Shown here: piece after piece, positions 9,323 to 17,162 of the stretch
How the letters are laid out: each line of letters starts with the position of its first letter
Numbering within the stretch: position 1 is the stretch's first letter
Source: Clostridiaceae bacterium AF10-41
GTDB taxonomy: Bacteria; Bacillota; Clostridia; Clostridiales; Clostridiaceae
Assembly (NCBI GenBank): GCA_027686065.1
Contig: JAQCTH010000002.1
Coordinates: 62,001-126,000, forward strand
Direction of reading: 5' to 3'
Length of the DNA stretch: 64,000 bases
Notes under the pieces: model-generated
Told to the model about the DNA's origin: nothing
Databases searched by the model: none
Seen by the model: only the letters and a program-made list of their open reading frames with translations
Translations under genes and position numbers: made by a program

Positions 9323-9338
9323 TACACAATATCTTGTA
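9323..9338. promoter_or_regulatory. Possible NrdR box in the nrdD leader
   Basis: TACACAATATCTTGTA is symmetric at 12 of 16 positions and resembles the NrdR consensus (acaCwATATaTwGtgt). A weaker related sequence (CATAGTATCTATTATAG) overlaps the -10 box about two helical turns away. No nrdR gene is in the window. Confidence 0.4.
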
Positions 9339-9353
9339 TTAGTCATAGTATCT

Positions 9354-9382
9354 ATTATAGACTCTAAAAATATTCATTTCAA
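9354..9382 (-). promoter_or_regulatory. Sigma-A-type promoter of nrdD
   Basis: On the minus strand TTGAAA (9377-9382), a 17-nt spacer, and TATAAT (9354-9359), about 47 nt before the start codon. Confidence 0.65.
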
Positions 9383-9493
9383 ATTATAAGATGGATAGAT
9401 ATTGCTAGATTTATTATTGATTTATGGTATTCTATTCTATATTTGGACTTTTTTATTGTAAATTGAAGTTGACAAATAAGTTTTTACTTAAAC

Positions 9494-9524
9494 AAAACTA
9501 TATCAATAGTGATATAGTTTTTTT
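9494..9524 (+). terminator. Orphan terminator-like hairpin in the nrdD/degV intergenic region
   Basis: A perfect 12-bp stem (AAAACTATATCA/TGATATAGTTTT, loop ATAG) followed by a T-run on the plus strand. It sits upstream of the degV promoter, where no plus-strand gene needs terminating. Confidence 0.5.
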
Positions 9525-9535
9525 CATTATCAGTA

Positions 9536-9563
9536 TTGATATACATGCTTGTTATGATATAAT
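9536..9563 (+). promoter_or_regulatory. Promoter of degV-padR
   Basis: TTGATA (9536-9541), 16-nt spacer, TATAAT (9558-9563), about 70 nt before the degV start. Confidence 0.65.
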
Positions 9564-9635
9564 TTATATGAATAGAATTTAAAGATATTGATATTATAAA
9601 ATTATATAAATATATTAAATATTAGGAGGATTTTT

Positions 9636-10481
9636 ATGCAAAAAATAGCCTTAATAGTTGATAGCGCATGCGATCTATCTCTTGAAACCCTTAACGAAAG
9701 AAATATTAAACTATTACCACTTAGAATTTCTTATTCAGATAAAGAGTATAGAGATAAGATAGATATCTCTGCTGATGAGATTTATAACAACTTAGAAAAA
9801 GAAGTTCCAAAAACTTCATTGCCTAGTGCTGAAATTATGGAAGAAATATTAATGTCGTTAGAAAATGAAGGATATACTCATGTTATTGCTATAACTATTT
9901 CTAGCGGCTTATCTGGAACCTTCAACTCAATAAGATTAGTGTTAGAAGATCATCCTAAATTAACGTCTTATGTCTTTGATACTAAAATCCTAGCTATGCC
10001 AGAAGGAATTATGGCTTTAGAGGTTTCTGATTTAATTAATAGTGGTAAAAGTTTTGAAGAAATAGTATCTGCTATTCCAAAAATAAGAGATAGCATTAGT
10101 GGATATTTTACAATAAATACTTTGGAATACTTAAAAAGAGGTGGAAGAATAGGAAAAATTTCTGGTACCATAGGAGAAATGTTAAATCTAAAACCTGTTG
10201 TTTCTGTTGATGATGACGGTGTTTATTATACTGTTTGCAAGGCAAGAGGAAGAAAACAATCTATATTAAAACTTACTAACATACTAAAAGATGAACTCTC
10301 TTTAGGTCCTTGTAAAGTTTGGGTACTTCAAGGTGGAGCTTTAGAGGAAGCTAAGAAATTTATGGAATCTATAAAAGACCTAAAAAATATAGTTACTCTT
10401 AATATGTCTCAGATAAGTCCAGCTTTAGGAGTTCATGGTGGCCCTGGATTACTTGGTCTAGCAATTCAAAAGGTTTATTGA
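9636..10481 (+). CDS. DegV family fatty-acid-binding protein
   Basis: A 281-residue DegV/FakB-type protein. The fatty-acid-binding loops TSLPSAEIMEE and ITISSGLSGTFNS are present, with the C-terminal EDD domain ending GPGLLGLAI. Family members present fatty acids to the FakA kinase for phospholipid synthesis; no fakA gene is here, so partner and lipid preference are open. An AGGAGG site lies just upstream of the ATG. A padR-type regulator gene begins one base after its stop, so the two are co-transcribed and perhaps translationally coupled. Confidence 0.93.
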   Translation: MQKIALIVDSACDLSLETLNERNIKLLPLRISYSDKEYRDKIDISADEIYNNLEKEVPKTSLPSAEIMEEILMSLENEGYTHVIAITISSGLSGTFNSIRLVLEDHPKLTSYVFDTKILAMPEGIMALEVSDLINSGKSFEEIVSAIPKIRDSISGYFTINTLEYLKRGGRIGKISGTIGEMLNLKPVVSVDDDGVYYTVCKARGRKQSILKLTNILKDELSLGPCKVWVLQGGALEEAKKFMESIKDLKNIVTLNMSQISPALGVHGGPGLLGLAIQKVY

Positions 10482-10482
10482 T

Positions 10483-10944
10483 ATGGATGAGTACAATCTT
10501 CATCTAAGTAGTATAGAGGATATAAAAGAAGAGGAAAAGAAACTTCACGAAGAATATAAAAGAAAACTTGCTGAACTAAAAAAAATTCAAAAAGAAAAAG
10601 AATCGGTAGGTCAAGTTTTTACAAAAGGTCTACTTCCTATATATCTTCTTCATATACTTAGTATAGCACCTTCAAACGGAAATGATATTGCCACCAAGAT
10701 AGGTGAACGTACTAATGGGTTCTGGATTCCTAGTACAGGAGGCATATATCCTCTTTTAAAAAAGCTAGAAAAAGAAGAATATGTTATTGGGCAATGGGAT
10801 GATCCCCAAAAGAAGTTTCAAAAAATTTATTCATTAACTCCAAAAGGTAAGAGAGAATATGAAGCTAGAAAAGGACTTTTAAGACCAAAAATCGAAGAAG
10901 CTTTAAAGGTTTTTAAAATAATATATAAAGATTTATATAAATAG
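10483..10944 (+). CDS. PadR family transcriptional regulator with N-terminal coiled coil
   Basis: A 153-residue regulator. Residues ~12-42 are Lys/Glu-rich and probably a coiled coil, ahead of the PadR winged helix (LLPIYLLHILS through GGIYPLLKKLEKEEYV). In classic PadR proteins a coil is at the C-terminus, so this order is less usual. It begins one nucleotide after the degV stop, with only AAGG as a ribosome site, suggesting coupling. It may regulate its own operon or lipid genes elsewhere; nothing here fixes the ligand. Confidence 0.85.
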   Translation: MDEYNLHLSSIEDIKEEEKKLHEEYKRKLAELKKIQKEKESVGQVFTKGLLPIYLLHILSIAPSNGNDIATKIGERTNGFWIPSTGGIYPLLKKLEKEEYVIGQWDDPQKKFQKIYSLTPKGKREYEARKGLLRPKIEEALKVFKIIYKDLYK

Positions 10945-11015
10945 TTTAATATTTCATAGTATTATATTCTTAATTTTGTACAAAATAATATTACTAACTT
11001 TTAGGTGGTGTTATT

Positions 11016-11216
11016 TTGAAGGGAAAAATTATAGACTATAATTATTTTGAAGCATTTGTCGCATTAGAAGATGATACTATTGTTAAGGTACCACTCACTC
11101 AAGTAAATGACTATTTAGGAATAGGTTATGTTGTTAATATTGACTCTAATAATCTAAGTTATAATACTAGTAGTAGACCTAAGATACATCAAGATAAAAT
11201 AATTGATTTTTTTTAA
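11016..11216 (+). CDS. Conserved small protein of unknown function (66 residues, TTG start)
   Basis: A 66-residue protein starting at TTG with a GGTGG site 5 nt upstream. Residues 1-47 alternate in a beta-strand pattern (MKGKIIDYNYFEAFVALEDDT), suggestive of a small barrel fold. The C-terminus is NIDSNNLSYNTSSRP then KIIDFF. I do not recognise a family. It is convergent with the ferredoxin gene and shares a bidirectional terminator with it. Coding status is supported by the ribosome site and by how closely the terminator follows the stop. Confidence 0.7.
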   Translation: MKGKIIDYNYFEAFVALEDDTIVKVPLTQVNDYLGIGYVVNIDSNNLSYNTSSRPKIHQDKIIDFF

Positions 11217-11248
11217 AAAAGATGCTTGAAATTTTCAAGCATCTTTTT
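11217..11248. terminator. Bidirectional terminator between two convergent genes
   Basis: GATGCTTGAA/TTCAAGCATC stem flanked by A-run and T-run, serving the plus-strand small gene and the minus-strand ferredoxin gene. Confidence 0.9.
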
Positions 11249-11249
11249 A

Positions 11250-11438
11250 TTATGATATACTAATTGCATTTACTGGGCAACTTGCTTCGGCATCCTTTGC
11301 CTCATCTTCTACGTTACTAGGAACATTAGGATTTTTTGCAATAGCCTTACCATCATCATCCATTTCAAATACTGCTTCACAAATTGATGGACATAATCCA
11401 CATCCAATACAAGCATCTTTATCTACATAAGCTTCCAT
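11250..11438 (-). CDS. Ferredoxin, single [4Fe-4S] cluster type
   Basis: A 62-residue electron carrier. CIGCGLC provides three ligands, and a Cys in the late ASCPVNAI segment the fourth; an extra Cys follows in CPSIC. Only one cluster motif is present, so it resembles monocluster ferredoxins, not the 2[4Fe-4S] clostridial type. The frame opens upstream at 11486, but AAAGGAAG sits right before the ATG at 11438, giving MEAYVDKDACIGCG, the normal ferredoxin N-terminus. It follows the Mrp ATPase gene by about 70 nt, suggesting co-transcription and a link to Fe-S assembly. Confidence 0.92.
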   Translation of the reverse strand: MEAYVDKDACIGCGLCPSICEAVFEMDDDGKAIAKNPNVPSNVEDEAKDAEASCPVNAISIS

Positions 11439-11509
11439 ATTGTCTCTTCCTTTCTTTATTAAATTCAATAATATTATTACCACCAATATGGATTTTATGT
11501 ATTCTATTA

Positions 11510-12352
11510 TTAATATAGCCCTTCAAAAATTAATGAGTATAAATCATTATCTATTACATATTCTTCTGCTATTCCTTGTTCTAATGCTTCTGTTAAATCA
11601 ATATTAATAGGAAGTTCTCCTATTAGGGGTAGCCCTAGATATTCTGCATGCTCTTCTGCAGACTTTTTACTAAATACCCTCATTTTTGTATCACACCCTG
11701 GACACACTATATAAGACATATTTTCTACTACTCCTCTTATTTGTAAAGGCATTTTTTCCGCCATAGTTATCACTTTTTTAACTATCATAGAAACCATATC
11801 TTGTGGAGTAGAAACAATAATAAGCTCAGTAATAGGAAAGCTTTGCATTACTGTTAATGTTATATCTGATGTTCCAGGTGGCATATCTATTAATAAGTAA
11901 TCAAGTTCTCCCCAAACTGTATCAGTAAATAATTGAGTTAAAACACTTGTTACTATAGGGCCTCTCCATACAACTGGATCATCTTCTTTAGGTATTAATA
12001 GATTCATTGACAATACTTTTACTCCACCCTTAGAGTCTACTGGATTGTATTTAAAGTTATTTTCATCTATCGGCTCTATAACAGCTCTTTTATCATTTAT
12101 TCCAAAAAATCTTGGCATTGATGGTCCTGTTATATCCGCATCAAGTACACCAACCTTATATCCTTTTTTTCTTAATGTACTAGCTAATATACCAGTAACA
12201 GTAGATTTACCAACTCCACCTTTTCCGCTTATTATTCCAATAACATTTTTTATTGTTCCATACTTAGGTAATAACTTACCACATCCTTGAGATCCAACAG
12301 TATCTTTAGAACTACATTTATTTTTACTTGGACAAGTTGAACAACCTGACAT
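11510..12352 (-). CDS. Mrp/NBP35 family Fe-S cluster carrier ATPase
   Basis: A 280-residue P-loop ATPase. The deviant Walker A GKGGVGKST is at residues 43-51. A Cys-rich N-terminus (CSTCPSKNKC) and CPGC at 217-220 supply cluster ligands, the latter being the inter-subunit CxxC of the Mrp/ApbC/Nbp35 family. It holds and transfers [4Fe-4S] clusters to apo-proteins. The neighbouring downstream ferredoxin fits this role. It starts 12 nt after the upstream lipoprotein gene ends, so all three may share a transcript. Confidence 0.93.
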   Translation of the reverse strand: MSGCSTCPSKNKCSSKDTVGSQGCGKLLPKYGTIKNVIGIISGKGGVGKSTVTGILASTLRKKGYKVGVLDADITGPSMPRFFGINDKRAVIEPIDENNFKYNPVDSKGGVKVLSMNLLIPKEDDPVVWRGPIVTSVLTQLFTDTVWGELDYLLIDMPPGTSDITLTVMQSFPITELIIVSTPQDMVSMIVKKVITMAEKMPLQIRGVVENMSYIVCPGCDTKMRVFSKKSAEEHAEYLGLPLIGELPINIDLTEALEQGIAEEYVIDNDLYSLIFEGLY

Positions 12353-12364
12353 ATTAATTACCTC

Positions 12365-13204
12365 CTACCAGTTCTTTTCTACTTCTTTTGGAACATTATC
12401 TTTTGTATAAATATCTATGTTCCATTCCTTAAATTCATTTTCTCCAACTATATAATAATAATATTCAACCTTATTCTTTTTATCTTCAACAGTTATATTG
12501 CTTTTATAAACAGTTGTGTTATGTCCTCTATTTTTTACTTTTATAATAATATCAAAATCTTCTTCATTATTTTTGACAATTTCAACATTAGAAGTTATCT
12601 TTCTAGCCCTTGATAAAAAATCTTCTAGATCCGTAGAAAATATATACTTAAGGCAATCTATATCACTTTCTACGTCAATACCAATTTTATTGTTCCCATT
12701 ATTAAGAACTTCTTTCTTCAAGCTCATAACATTCAGTATAGAATCATAATATATGTATTCAAAGTCTCTAGGTTTTCTTATTATTGATAAATTTTGAATT
12801 ATACTTTCATCCAATCTCTTAGATACTGTAAAGTTCTCATTTTCATCATAGAAATTACCTTCATATGCTCCAACTATATAGTTGAATTGTTTAACTTCGC
12901 TCCCCATTTTTATTTCAAATATATAATCCGGCTGTAAATCTGATTTTTTTTCACTTACTTTTGCTTTGGATAAAAGTTCATGCATATTTTGTATGGCTTT
13001 TTCATCTGTAACAAGAAATTTAAAAGACTTATCTCTAACACTTTGTATGCTTATAACATCAACCTTACCACTTAGTAAATAATCAAAATATCCATTATCT
13101 TTTTTAAATTTACCTTTTACATTATCAATTAATGTACAAGATGTTAAGTTAAAAGATAATATTATTACTAATATAGTTATTATATTTTTTATTGGCTTTT
13201 TCAA
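12365..13204 (-). CDS. Predicted lipoprotein of unknown function
   Basis: A 279-residue protein with a lipoprotein signal peptide (residues 1-23, lipobox LTSC). The mature part is hydrophilic and rich in Lys/Glu/Asp, with no motif I recognise. A segment near residue 70 (VTDEKAIQNMHELLSKA) resembles stress- or sporulation-linked clostridial lipoproteins only in general style. Expected on the outer face of the membrane. It sits directly upstream of the Mrp gene, which probably reflects co-transcription more than shared function. Confidence 0.75.
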   Translation of the reverse strand: MKKPIKNIITILVIILSFNLTSCTLIDNVKGKFKKDNGYFDYLLSGKVDVISIQSVRDKSFKFLVTDEKAIQNMHELLSKAKVSEKKSDLQPDYIFEIKMGSEVKQFNYIVGAYEGNFYDENENFTVSKRLDESIIQNLSIIRKPRDFEYIYYDSILNVMSLKKEVLNNGNNKIGIDVESDIDCLKYIFSTDLEDFLSRARKITSNVEIVKNNEEDFDIIIKVKNRGHNTTVYKSNITVEDKKNKVEYYYYIVGENEFKEWNIDIYTKDNVPKEVEKNW

Positions 13205-13260
13205 TTGTATCCTTCCCCTCTATTAAAAAGTCAATATTTCCCCTACAATGCTCAATAGTT

Positions 13261-13290
13261 AATTAGGAGAAGCATTAGCTTCTCCTAATT
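13261..13290. terminator. Perfect 13-bp hairpin between a hypothetical gene and the lipoprotein gene
   Basis: AATTAGGAGAAGC/GCTTCTCCTAATT with a 4-nt loop. There is no U-run on the minus strand, so it may be a weak terminator or an RNA-processing or stability hairpin ahead of the lipoprotein gene. Confidence 0.5.
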
Positions 13291-13340
13291 ATAAATAAAT
13301 TATAATACTTTAATTCTTCAATAGCAAATTTTTTAAAGCA

Positions 13341-13853
13341 TTACTTAAAGCTCATTGATATGCTATCAAAAACTACATTAATACTATTTTTTTCTTTTCC
13401 TTTTATATAGGAATACTTAATTACAAGAACTTTTCCCTCTGAGTAACTTCTAAGATAATATTTATTAATAGTTTTATTATTTATTACATTTATTATATGC
13501 CATATATAATTATCTTCTATTATTTTAATATTCTCTTTATTATTAGTGATACTATTAGAAATATCCTCTATATTTCCTTTTACTATAGAAATATTGCCTT
13601 CAATATTATTATTATCACTAAAATTAATATTGATATCACTATTAAAGCTTTCTATCCTTTTATCTATTTCCCATCCTTCTGGCAGTGAAACCTTATATTC
13701 TCCCTCTCCCAATAAATATTCATCAAATTTTTCTATATTATTATTTGAAATTGCAACTTTTTTTATATCTTGCATAAATAGACTTTTCATACAAACTATA
13801 ATAAACATTAGGATTACCAGTAGGGTTATTATATAGATTTTTTTCTTATTCAT
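13341..13853 (-). CDS. Hypothetical membrane-anchored protein
   Basis: A 170-residue protein with a single N-terminal membrane segment (residues ~6-26). The rest is predicted extracellular, with an unusually high Asn/Ile content and the phrase SLPEGWEID early in the soluble part. I recognise no family. It follows the next-upstream gene by 44 nt on the same strand. Its ribosome site is weak. The PsbP/YcnI-like style of extracellular lipoprotein-type domains is a loose guess only. Confidence 0.65.
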   Translation of the reverse strand: MNKKKIYIITLLVILMFIIVCMKSLFMQDIKKVAISNNNIEKFDEYLLGEGEYKVSLPEGWEIDKRIESFNSDININFSDNNNIEGNISIVKGNIEDISNSITNNKENIKIIEDNYIWHIINVINNKTINKYYLRSYSEGKVLVIKYSYIKGKEKNSINVVFDSISMSFK

Positions 13854-13897
13854 CTCATATACTCATTAGGGTTATAAGTACATTTTATTGCTGCACT

Positions 13898-15238
13898 TTA
13901 TTTCATAGGTACAACAACAGTTGAATTTCTAAAATCATAGAACATTAACCAACATCCTACTCCATCCCTAGTTTCATTGTTAATCCAAGTTACAAATCCA
14001 GTTTTTCCTTCATACGGTTGTTCATCCCTATTTTTTCTTCCCGGAATTCCATAAACTATATATCTTAAATTTCCGTCTTTATCGCATTTATATCCTAGCA
14101 TAAAATGTCCATGATTTCTTATATATGGATAATAATTAAGCATTGGATAGTATGCTACTGTATATCTATTGTAATTTGACATATTACACATTTCATGTAA
14201 ATCATGAACAGGTATCTTATACCATTTACAATATTTTATTTCCCTATATTCATTTCTGCAATGTTCAAATCCATTGGCGATTCCTTCAAAATATTCTCCA
14301 ACACTTCCTTTTATAGAGAATATATCCGATTTCTTTTCTATTTCCTCTTCATATTCATCAAACTTATTCTTTTTACTTCCTCTATTTAATGAATTTGAAT
14401 CATAGTAATTAAATTCTCCTGAATTATTAACAAAAGGATTTTGAGGCGTATTTGCTCCATTTAAATTAGTAAATGGATTATCCTTATCATTAATATTATT
14501 TTTAGAATTAGCTTTACCTTCTGAAATTGTTTCTACATCTTCTTCTTCAACATCTATTGGTTCAACATCTATTATAGGTCTTTCATCACTTCTCAGTTCT
14601 TCTTCTCTATGTTCTGAACACTTACAATTCTTTTCATCTTTATTTTTTTCTTCATCCTTCTTTTTGTCGTAGTACTTTTTATCATCATCTTTTTTCTTGT
14701 CAGATTCCTTTTTCTTATCAGATTCTTTCTTTTTGTCATAATCTTTTTTCATTTTATCTTCTTTTTTGAAATACTCAACTTTATCCTTTGATTTATCACT
14801 AGTAGATTTAATTATTTTGTAGTTTTTCCAATTATCACTTGGTTGCTCACCATTTATAAATCCACACATAATAATTATAGGAATTTCATTTTTCATTTGT
14901 GCTATTGCAGCTCCTGAAATCTTGTCATAAGATATCCCTAATCCTGCTATATCATCTACAGAGTATTCCTTTGTTATTTCAGCCTTTCCCCCATCTGATA
15001 CGGTGATTTTTCCTAAGTCTAGCATCTTCTTAGTGTCTTTCTTATTGCATATAGCCATAATACAATAATCATCACCATCATTTCTTAGATTTTGAGCATA
15101 AAAGGAAATTTTGCAAGTATCCCCCTTAGCTTCTATCTTTGAATATCCTGATAAGGTTTTGTCATTAGAACTAGAATAGCCTCTTTCATCTTCTTGTAAA
15201 ATAATAAAATTTCTATACAATTTATTTAACTGTGACAA
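13898..15238 (-). CDS. Unknown protein with a Lys/Asp-rich central repeat and a Tyr-rich C-terminal domain
   Basis: A 446-residue protein starting at TTG, with GGAGG 10 nt upstream. Residues ~1-145 form a globular domain (LYRNFIILQEDERGYS onward). Residues ~150-205 are low complexity (DKKKESDKKK repeats), followed by CKCSEHREEE and an acidic segment. Residues ~310-446 form a Tyr/Asn/Met-rich domain (NHGHFMLGYKCDKDGNLRY; CWLMFYDFRNSTVVVP). No signal peptide. Similar architectures occur among clostridial proteins that may belong to spore surface layers, but I cannot assign a function. It appears to be first in a unit with the 13341-13853 gene. Confidence 0.75.
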   Translation of the reverse strand: MSQLNKLYRNFIILQEDERGYSSSNDKTLSGYSKIEAKGDTCKISFYAQNLRNDGDDYCIMAICNKKDTKKMLDLGKITVSDGGKAEITKEYSVDDIAGLGISYDKISGAAIAQMKNEIPIIIMCGFINGEQPSDNWKNYKIIKSTSDKSKDKVEYFKKEDKMKKDYDKKKESDKKKESDKKKDDDKKYYDKKKDEEKNKDEKNCKCSEHREEELRSDERPIIDVEPIDVEEEDVETISEGKANSKNNINDKDNPFTNLNGANTPQNPFVNNSGEFNYYDSNSLNRGSKKNKFDEYEEEIEKKSDIFSIKGSVGEYFEGIANGFEHCRNEYREIKYCKWYKIPVHDLHEMCNMSNYNRYTVAYYPMLNYYPYIRNHGHFMLGYKCDKDGNLRYIVYGIPGRKNRDEQPYEGKTGFVTWINNETRDGVGCWLMFYDFRNSTVVVPMK

Positions 15239-15310
15239 ACCTTTAGAACCTCCACTTTACATTAATTCAATACATTATATGCTTAATATATCTAAATATG
15301 TTAAAAATAA

Positions 15311-15354
15311 AACTCGTGAGATTATTTGATATTACACCAAATTTCTCACGAGGT
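15311..15354 (-). terminator. Terminator after rsmA
   Basis: On the minus strand CTCGTGAG and CTCACGAG enclose a 24-nt loop and are followed by TTTTATTTTT. It lies about 195 nt beyond the rsmA stop, after a repeat element. Confidence 0.7.
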
Positions 15355-15355
15355 T

Positions 15356-15535
15356 AAATAAATTGCAAAGCAATTTTCTAGTGAATGGTTAATAGTGTAT
15401 GCTTTAAGTTCTACACCAGTTTAATTTTTCTCCACAAAATTGAATTACTATATACTCGCTGTTACTTATTCCCTGTTCCCTAATCCCTGTTACTTTTAAC
15501 TTGAATAACTGTGAATTTCAAACTGAATAAAACCA
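15356..15535. repeat. Degenerate copy of the intergenic repeat family
   Basis: Contains AATTGCAAAGCAATT at the left, CTGTTACTTATTCCCTGTTC with a second CCCTGTTAC, then AACTGTGAATTTCAAACTG. The same blocks occur in the right half of the element at 1371-1688. There is no coding sequence between 15355 and 15547. Confidence 0.5.
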
Positions 15536-15547
15536 CCTATTAGTTTA

Positions 15548-16390
15548 TTACATTTTTTCATAAATTTTGTCTGATAAAACTGCAAACTCTTGTATAGATA
15601 ATGTTTCTCCTCTTCTTTTTGGATCTATATTTGCTTCATTAAAGGCTAGTTCCAACTTTTCTTTGCCTAATCCAATATTTTTCACACCATTCCAAAGGGT
15701 TTTTCTTCTCATGTTAAATGAACTTCTTATTATATCAAAAAATAACTTTTCACTTTTAACGCTTACTTTTGGTTCTGTAAGTCTATCTAATCTTATCACT
15801 ATTGAATCTACCTTAGGTCTTGGTATAAAGCATTGCGGTGCTACTTTTCGTACTATCTTGGTATCACAATAATATTGAACTAATAATGAAAGTGAACCAT
15901 AATCTTTATTTCCTGGTTCTGCATTAATTCTTTCCGCTACTTCCTTTTGTATCATTATAGTTAAAGATTTAAATTTATAATCTTCCTTTAGTAGTTTTAG
16001 TATTATAGGAGTTGTAACATAATAAGGTAAATTAGCTACTAACTTTACACTTTCTTCATCTCCTATTATTTCATTAAAATTAACTTTTAAAGCATCATTA
16101 TGTATTAATGTAAATTTAGGATTATCACCTATCTCTTTATTTAAAATAGGTATAAGATCACTATCTAATTCTATTGCAACTACTTTTTTAGCTTTATTTA
16201 ATAATTGAGCTGTTAATGTTCCTACTCCTGGACCTATTTCTATTACTAGGTCATCTTCATTCACTTCAGCTCCGGCTACAATATCTTTTGGAACTGAATC
16301 ATCTATTAAGAAATTTTGGCCTAAGCTTTTAGAAAATTTAAAATTATATTTCTTAACTAGCTCTGCTGTTTTTATATCATGTATTTCCAT
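15548..16390 (-). CDS. rsmA: 16S rRNA (adenine1518/1519-N6)-dimethyltransferase
   Basis: A 280-residue KsgA-family enzyme that dimethylates two adjacent adenines in helix 45 of 16S rRNA during small-subunit maturation. It has the N-terminal FLIDDSV segment, SAM motif I ([12 protein letters not shown], ~50-61) and motif IV NLPYY in [13 protein letters not shown]. The start codon overlaps the stop of rnmV, the conserved Firmicute arrangement, so translation is probably coupled. Confidence 0.97.
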   Translation of the reverse strand: MEIHDIKTAELVKKYNFKFSKSLGQNFLIDDSVPKDIVAGAEVNEDDLVIEIGPGVGTLTAQLLNKAKKVVAIELDSDLIPILNKEIGDNPKFTLIHNDALKVNFNEIIGDEESVKLVANLPYYVTTPIILKLLKEDYKFKSLTIMIQKEVAERINAEPGNKDYGSLSLLVQYYCDTKIVRKVAPQCFIPRPKVDSIVIRLDRLTEPKVSVKSEKLFFDIIRSSFNMRRKTLWNGVKNIGLGKEKLELAFNEANIDPKRRGETLSIQEFAVLSDKIYEKM

Positions 16391-16944
16391 TATTCCTTCA
16401 CCTCTAAAAGTTTTTCTATTTTTTCTATAGCAGTAATAAATTCTTCTTTTGTTATAGAATATTTATTTAATCTACTTAACATTTGATTGGAATTTCCGTA
16501 TCCAATACCTAATTCTTTTCCTAGAATGATTCTTCTTTTCTTTGAATCAACATCTCCTGTAAGTTTGAAATGAAACATATCTTCTGAAGTATATATTTCT
16601 TCAATTATTTCTTCTGATATCTTTGCTCTATTTAAAGCTTCTATAATTACTCCTGGAGATGCATTTTCAACTCCTATATCATCACCTTTTATTCCGTCTT
16701 CTTGAGCTATATATGCATGTTTTATTCCTTTTACCCTTTTTGCAATTATACTTCTTATCTTTTCTCCAGCAAAATCAGGATCTGTTAATACTATTACCCC
16801 TTTTCTTCTTTGTGCTTCTTTTATCCTTTCTATAACTCTAGCATTTATTCCAAATCCTCCTACAGCTATAACTTCGGCATCTACAGCTTGTTTTACAGCG
16901 GTTATATCATCTCTTCCTTCAACAACTATAACTTCTTTAATCAA
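16390..16944 (-). CDS. rnmV: Ribonuclease M5
   Basis: A 184-residue TOPRIM nuclease that matures 5S rRNA precursor. The TOPRIM glutamate is in [14 protein letters not shown] near the N-terminus and the DxD-type motif in [13 protein letters not shown]; a C-terminal M5-specific domain (residues ~110-184) follows. Normal length. A clear AAGGAAG site precedes the ATG. It lies between yabE-like and rsmA genes exactly as in Bacillus. Confidence 0.96.
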   Translation of the reverse strand: MIKEVIVVEGRDDITAVKQAVDAEVIAVGGFGINARVIERIKEAQRRKGVIVLTDPDFAGEKIRSIIAKRVKGIKHAYIAQEDGIKGDDIGVENASPGVIIEALNRAKISEEIIEEIYTSEDMFHFKLTGDVDSKKRRIILGKELGIGYGNSNQMLSRLNKYSITKEEFITAIEKIEKLLEVKE

Positions 16945-17126
16945 AATATAACTTCCTTTCTATTAATTAAGAAATCCCTTTATCTTTTACATCTAAATAT
17001 TAATTTATCCTTATATACTTATTATGTCAAACTCAATTCAAATTAACGATTAACAATTTATAGTTAATATAGAAATTAAGCTTAATCTTAATTTCATCAA
17101 TAATTATCCATTATTAATTATCAAAT

Positions 17127-17159
17127 AAAAAGGCACAGCTTGAGAAGCTATGCCTTTTT
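17127..17159 (-). terminator. Terminator after the yabE-like gene
   Basis: Near-perfect stem AAAAAGGCA.AGCTT / AAGCT.TGCCTTTTT with a GAG-type loop and U-run. It separates the yabE-like gene from rnmV, about 180 nt upstream of the rnmV start. Confidence 0.9.
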
Positions 17160-17162
17160 ATT

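Noticed and set aside
7206..9389. Plus-strand ORFs of 60-70 codons over nrdD and its promoter
   Set aside because: They lie antisense to a strongly conserved gene, lack ribosome sites and show no recognisable protein features.
14640..14760. Tandem repeat that might be a CRISPR array
   Set aside because: It is the in-frame DKKKESDKKK coding repeat of a protein gene, with short irregular units and no spacers.
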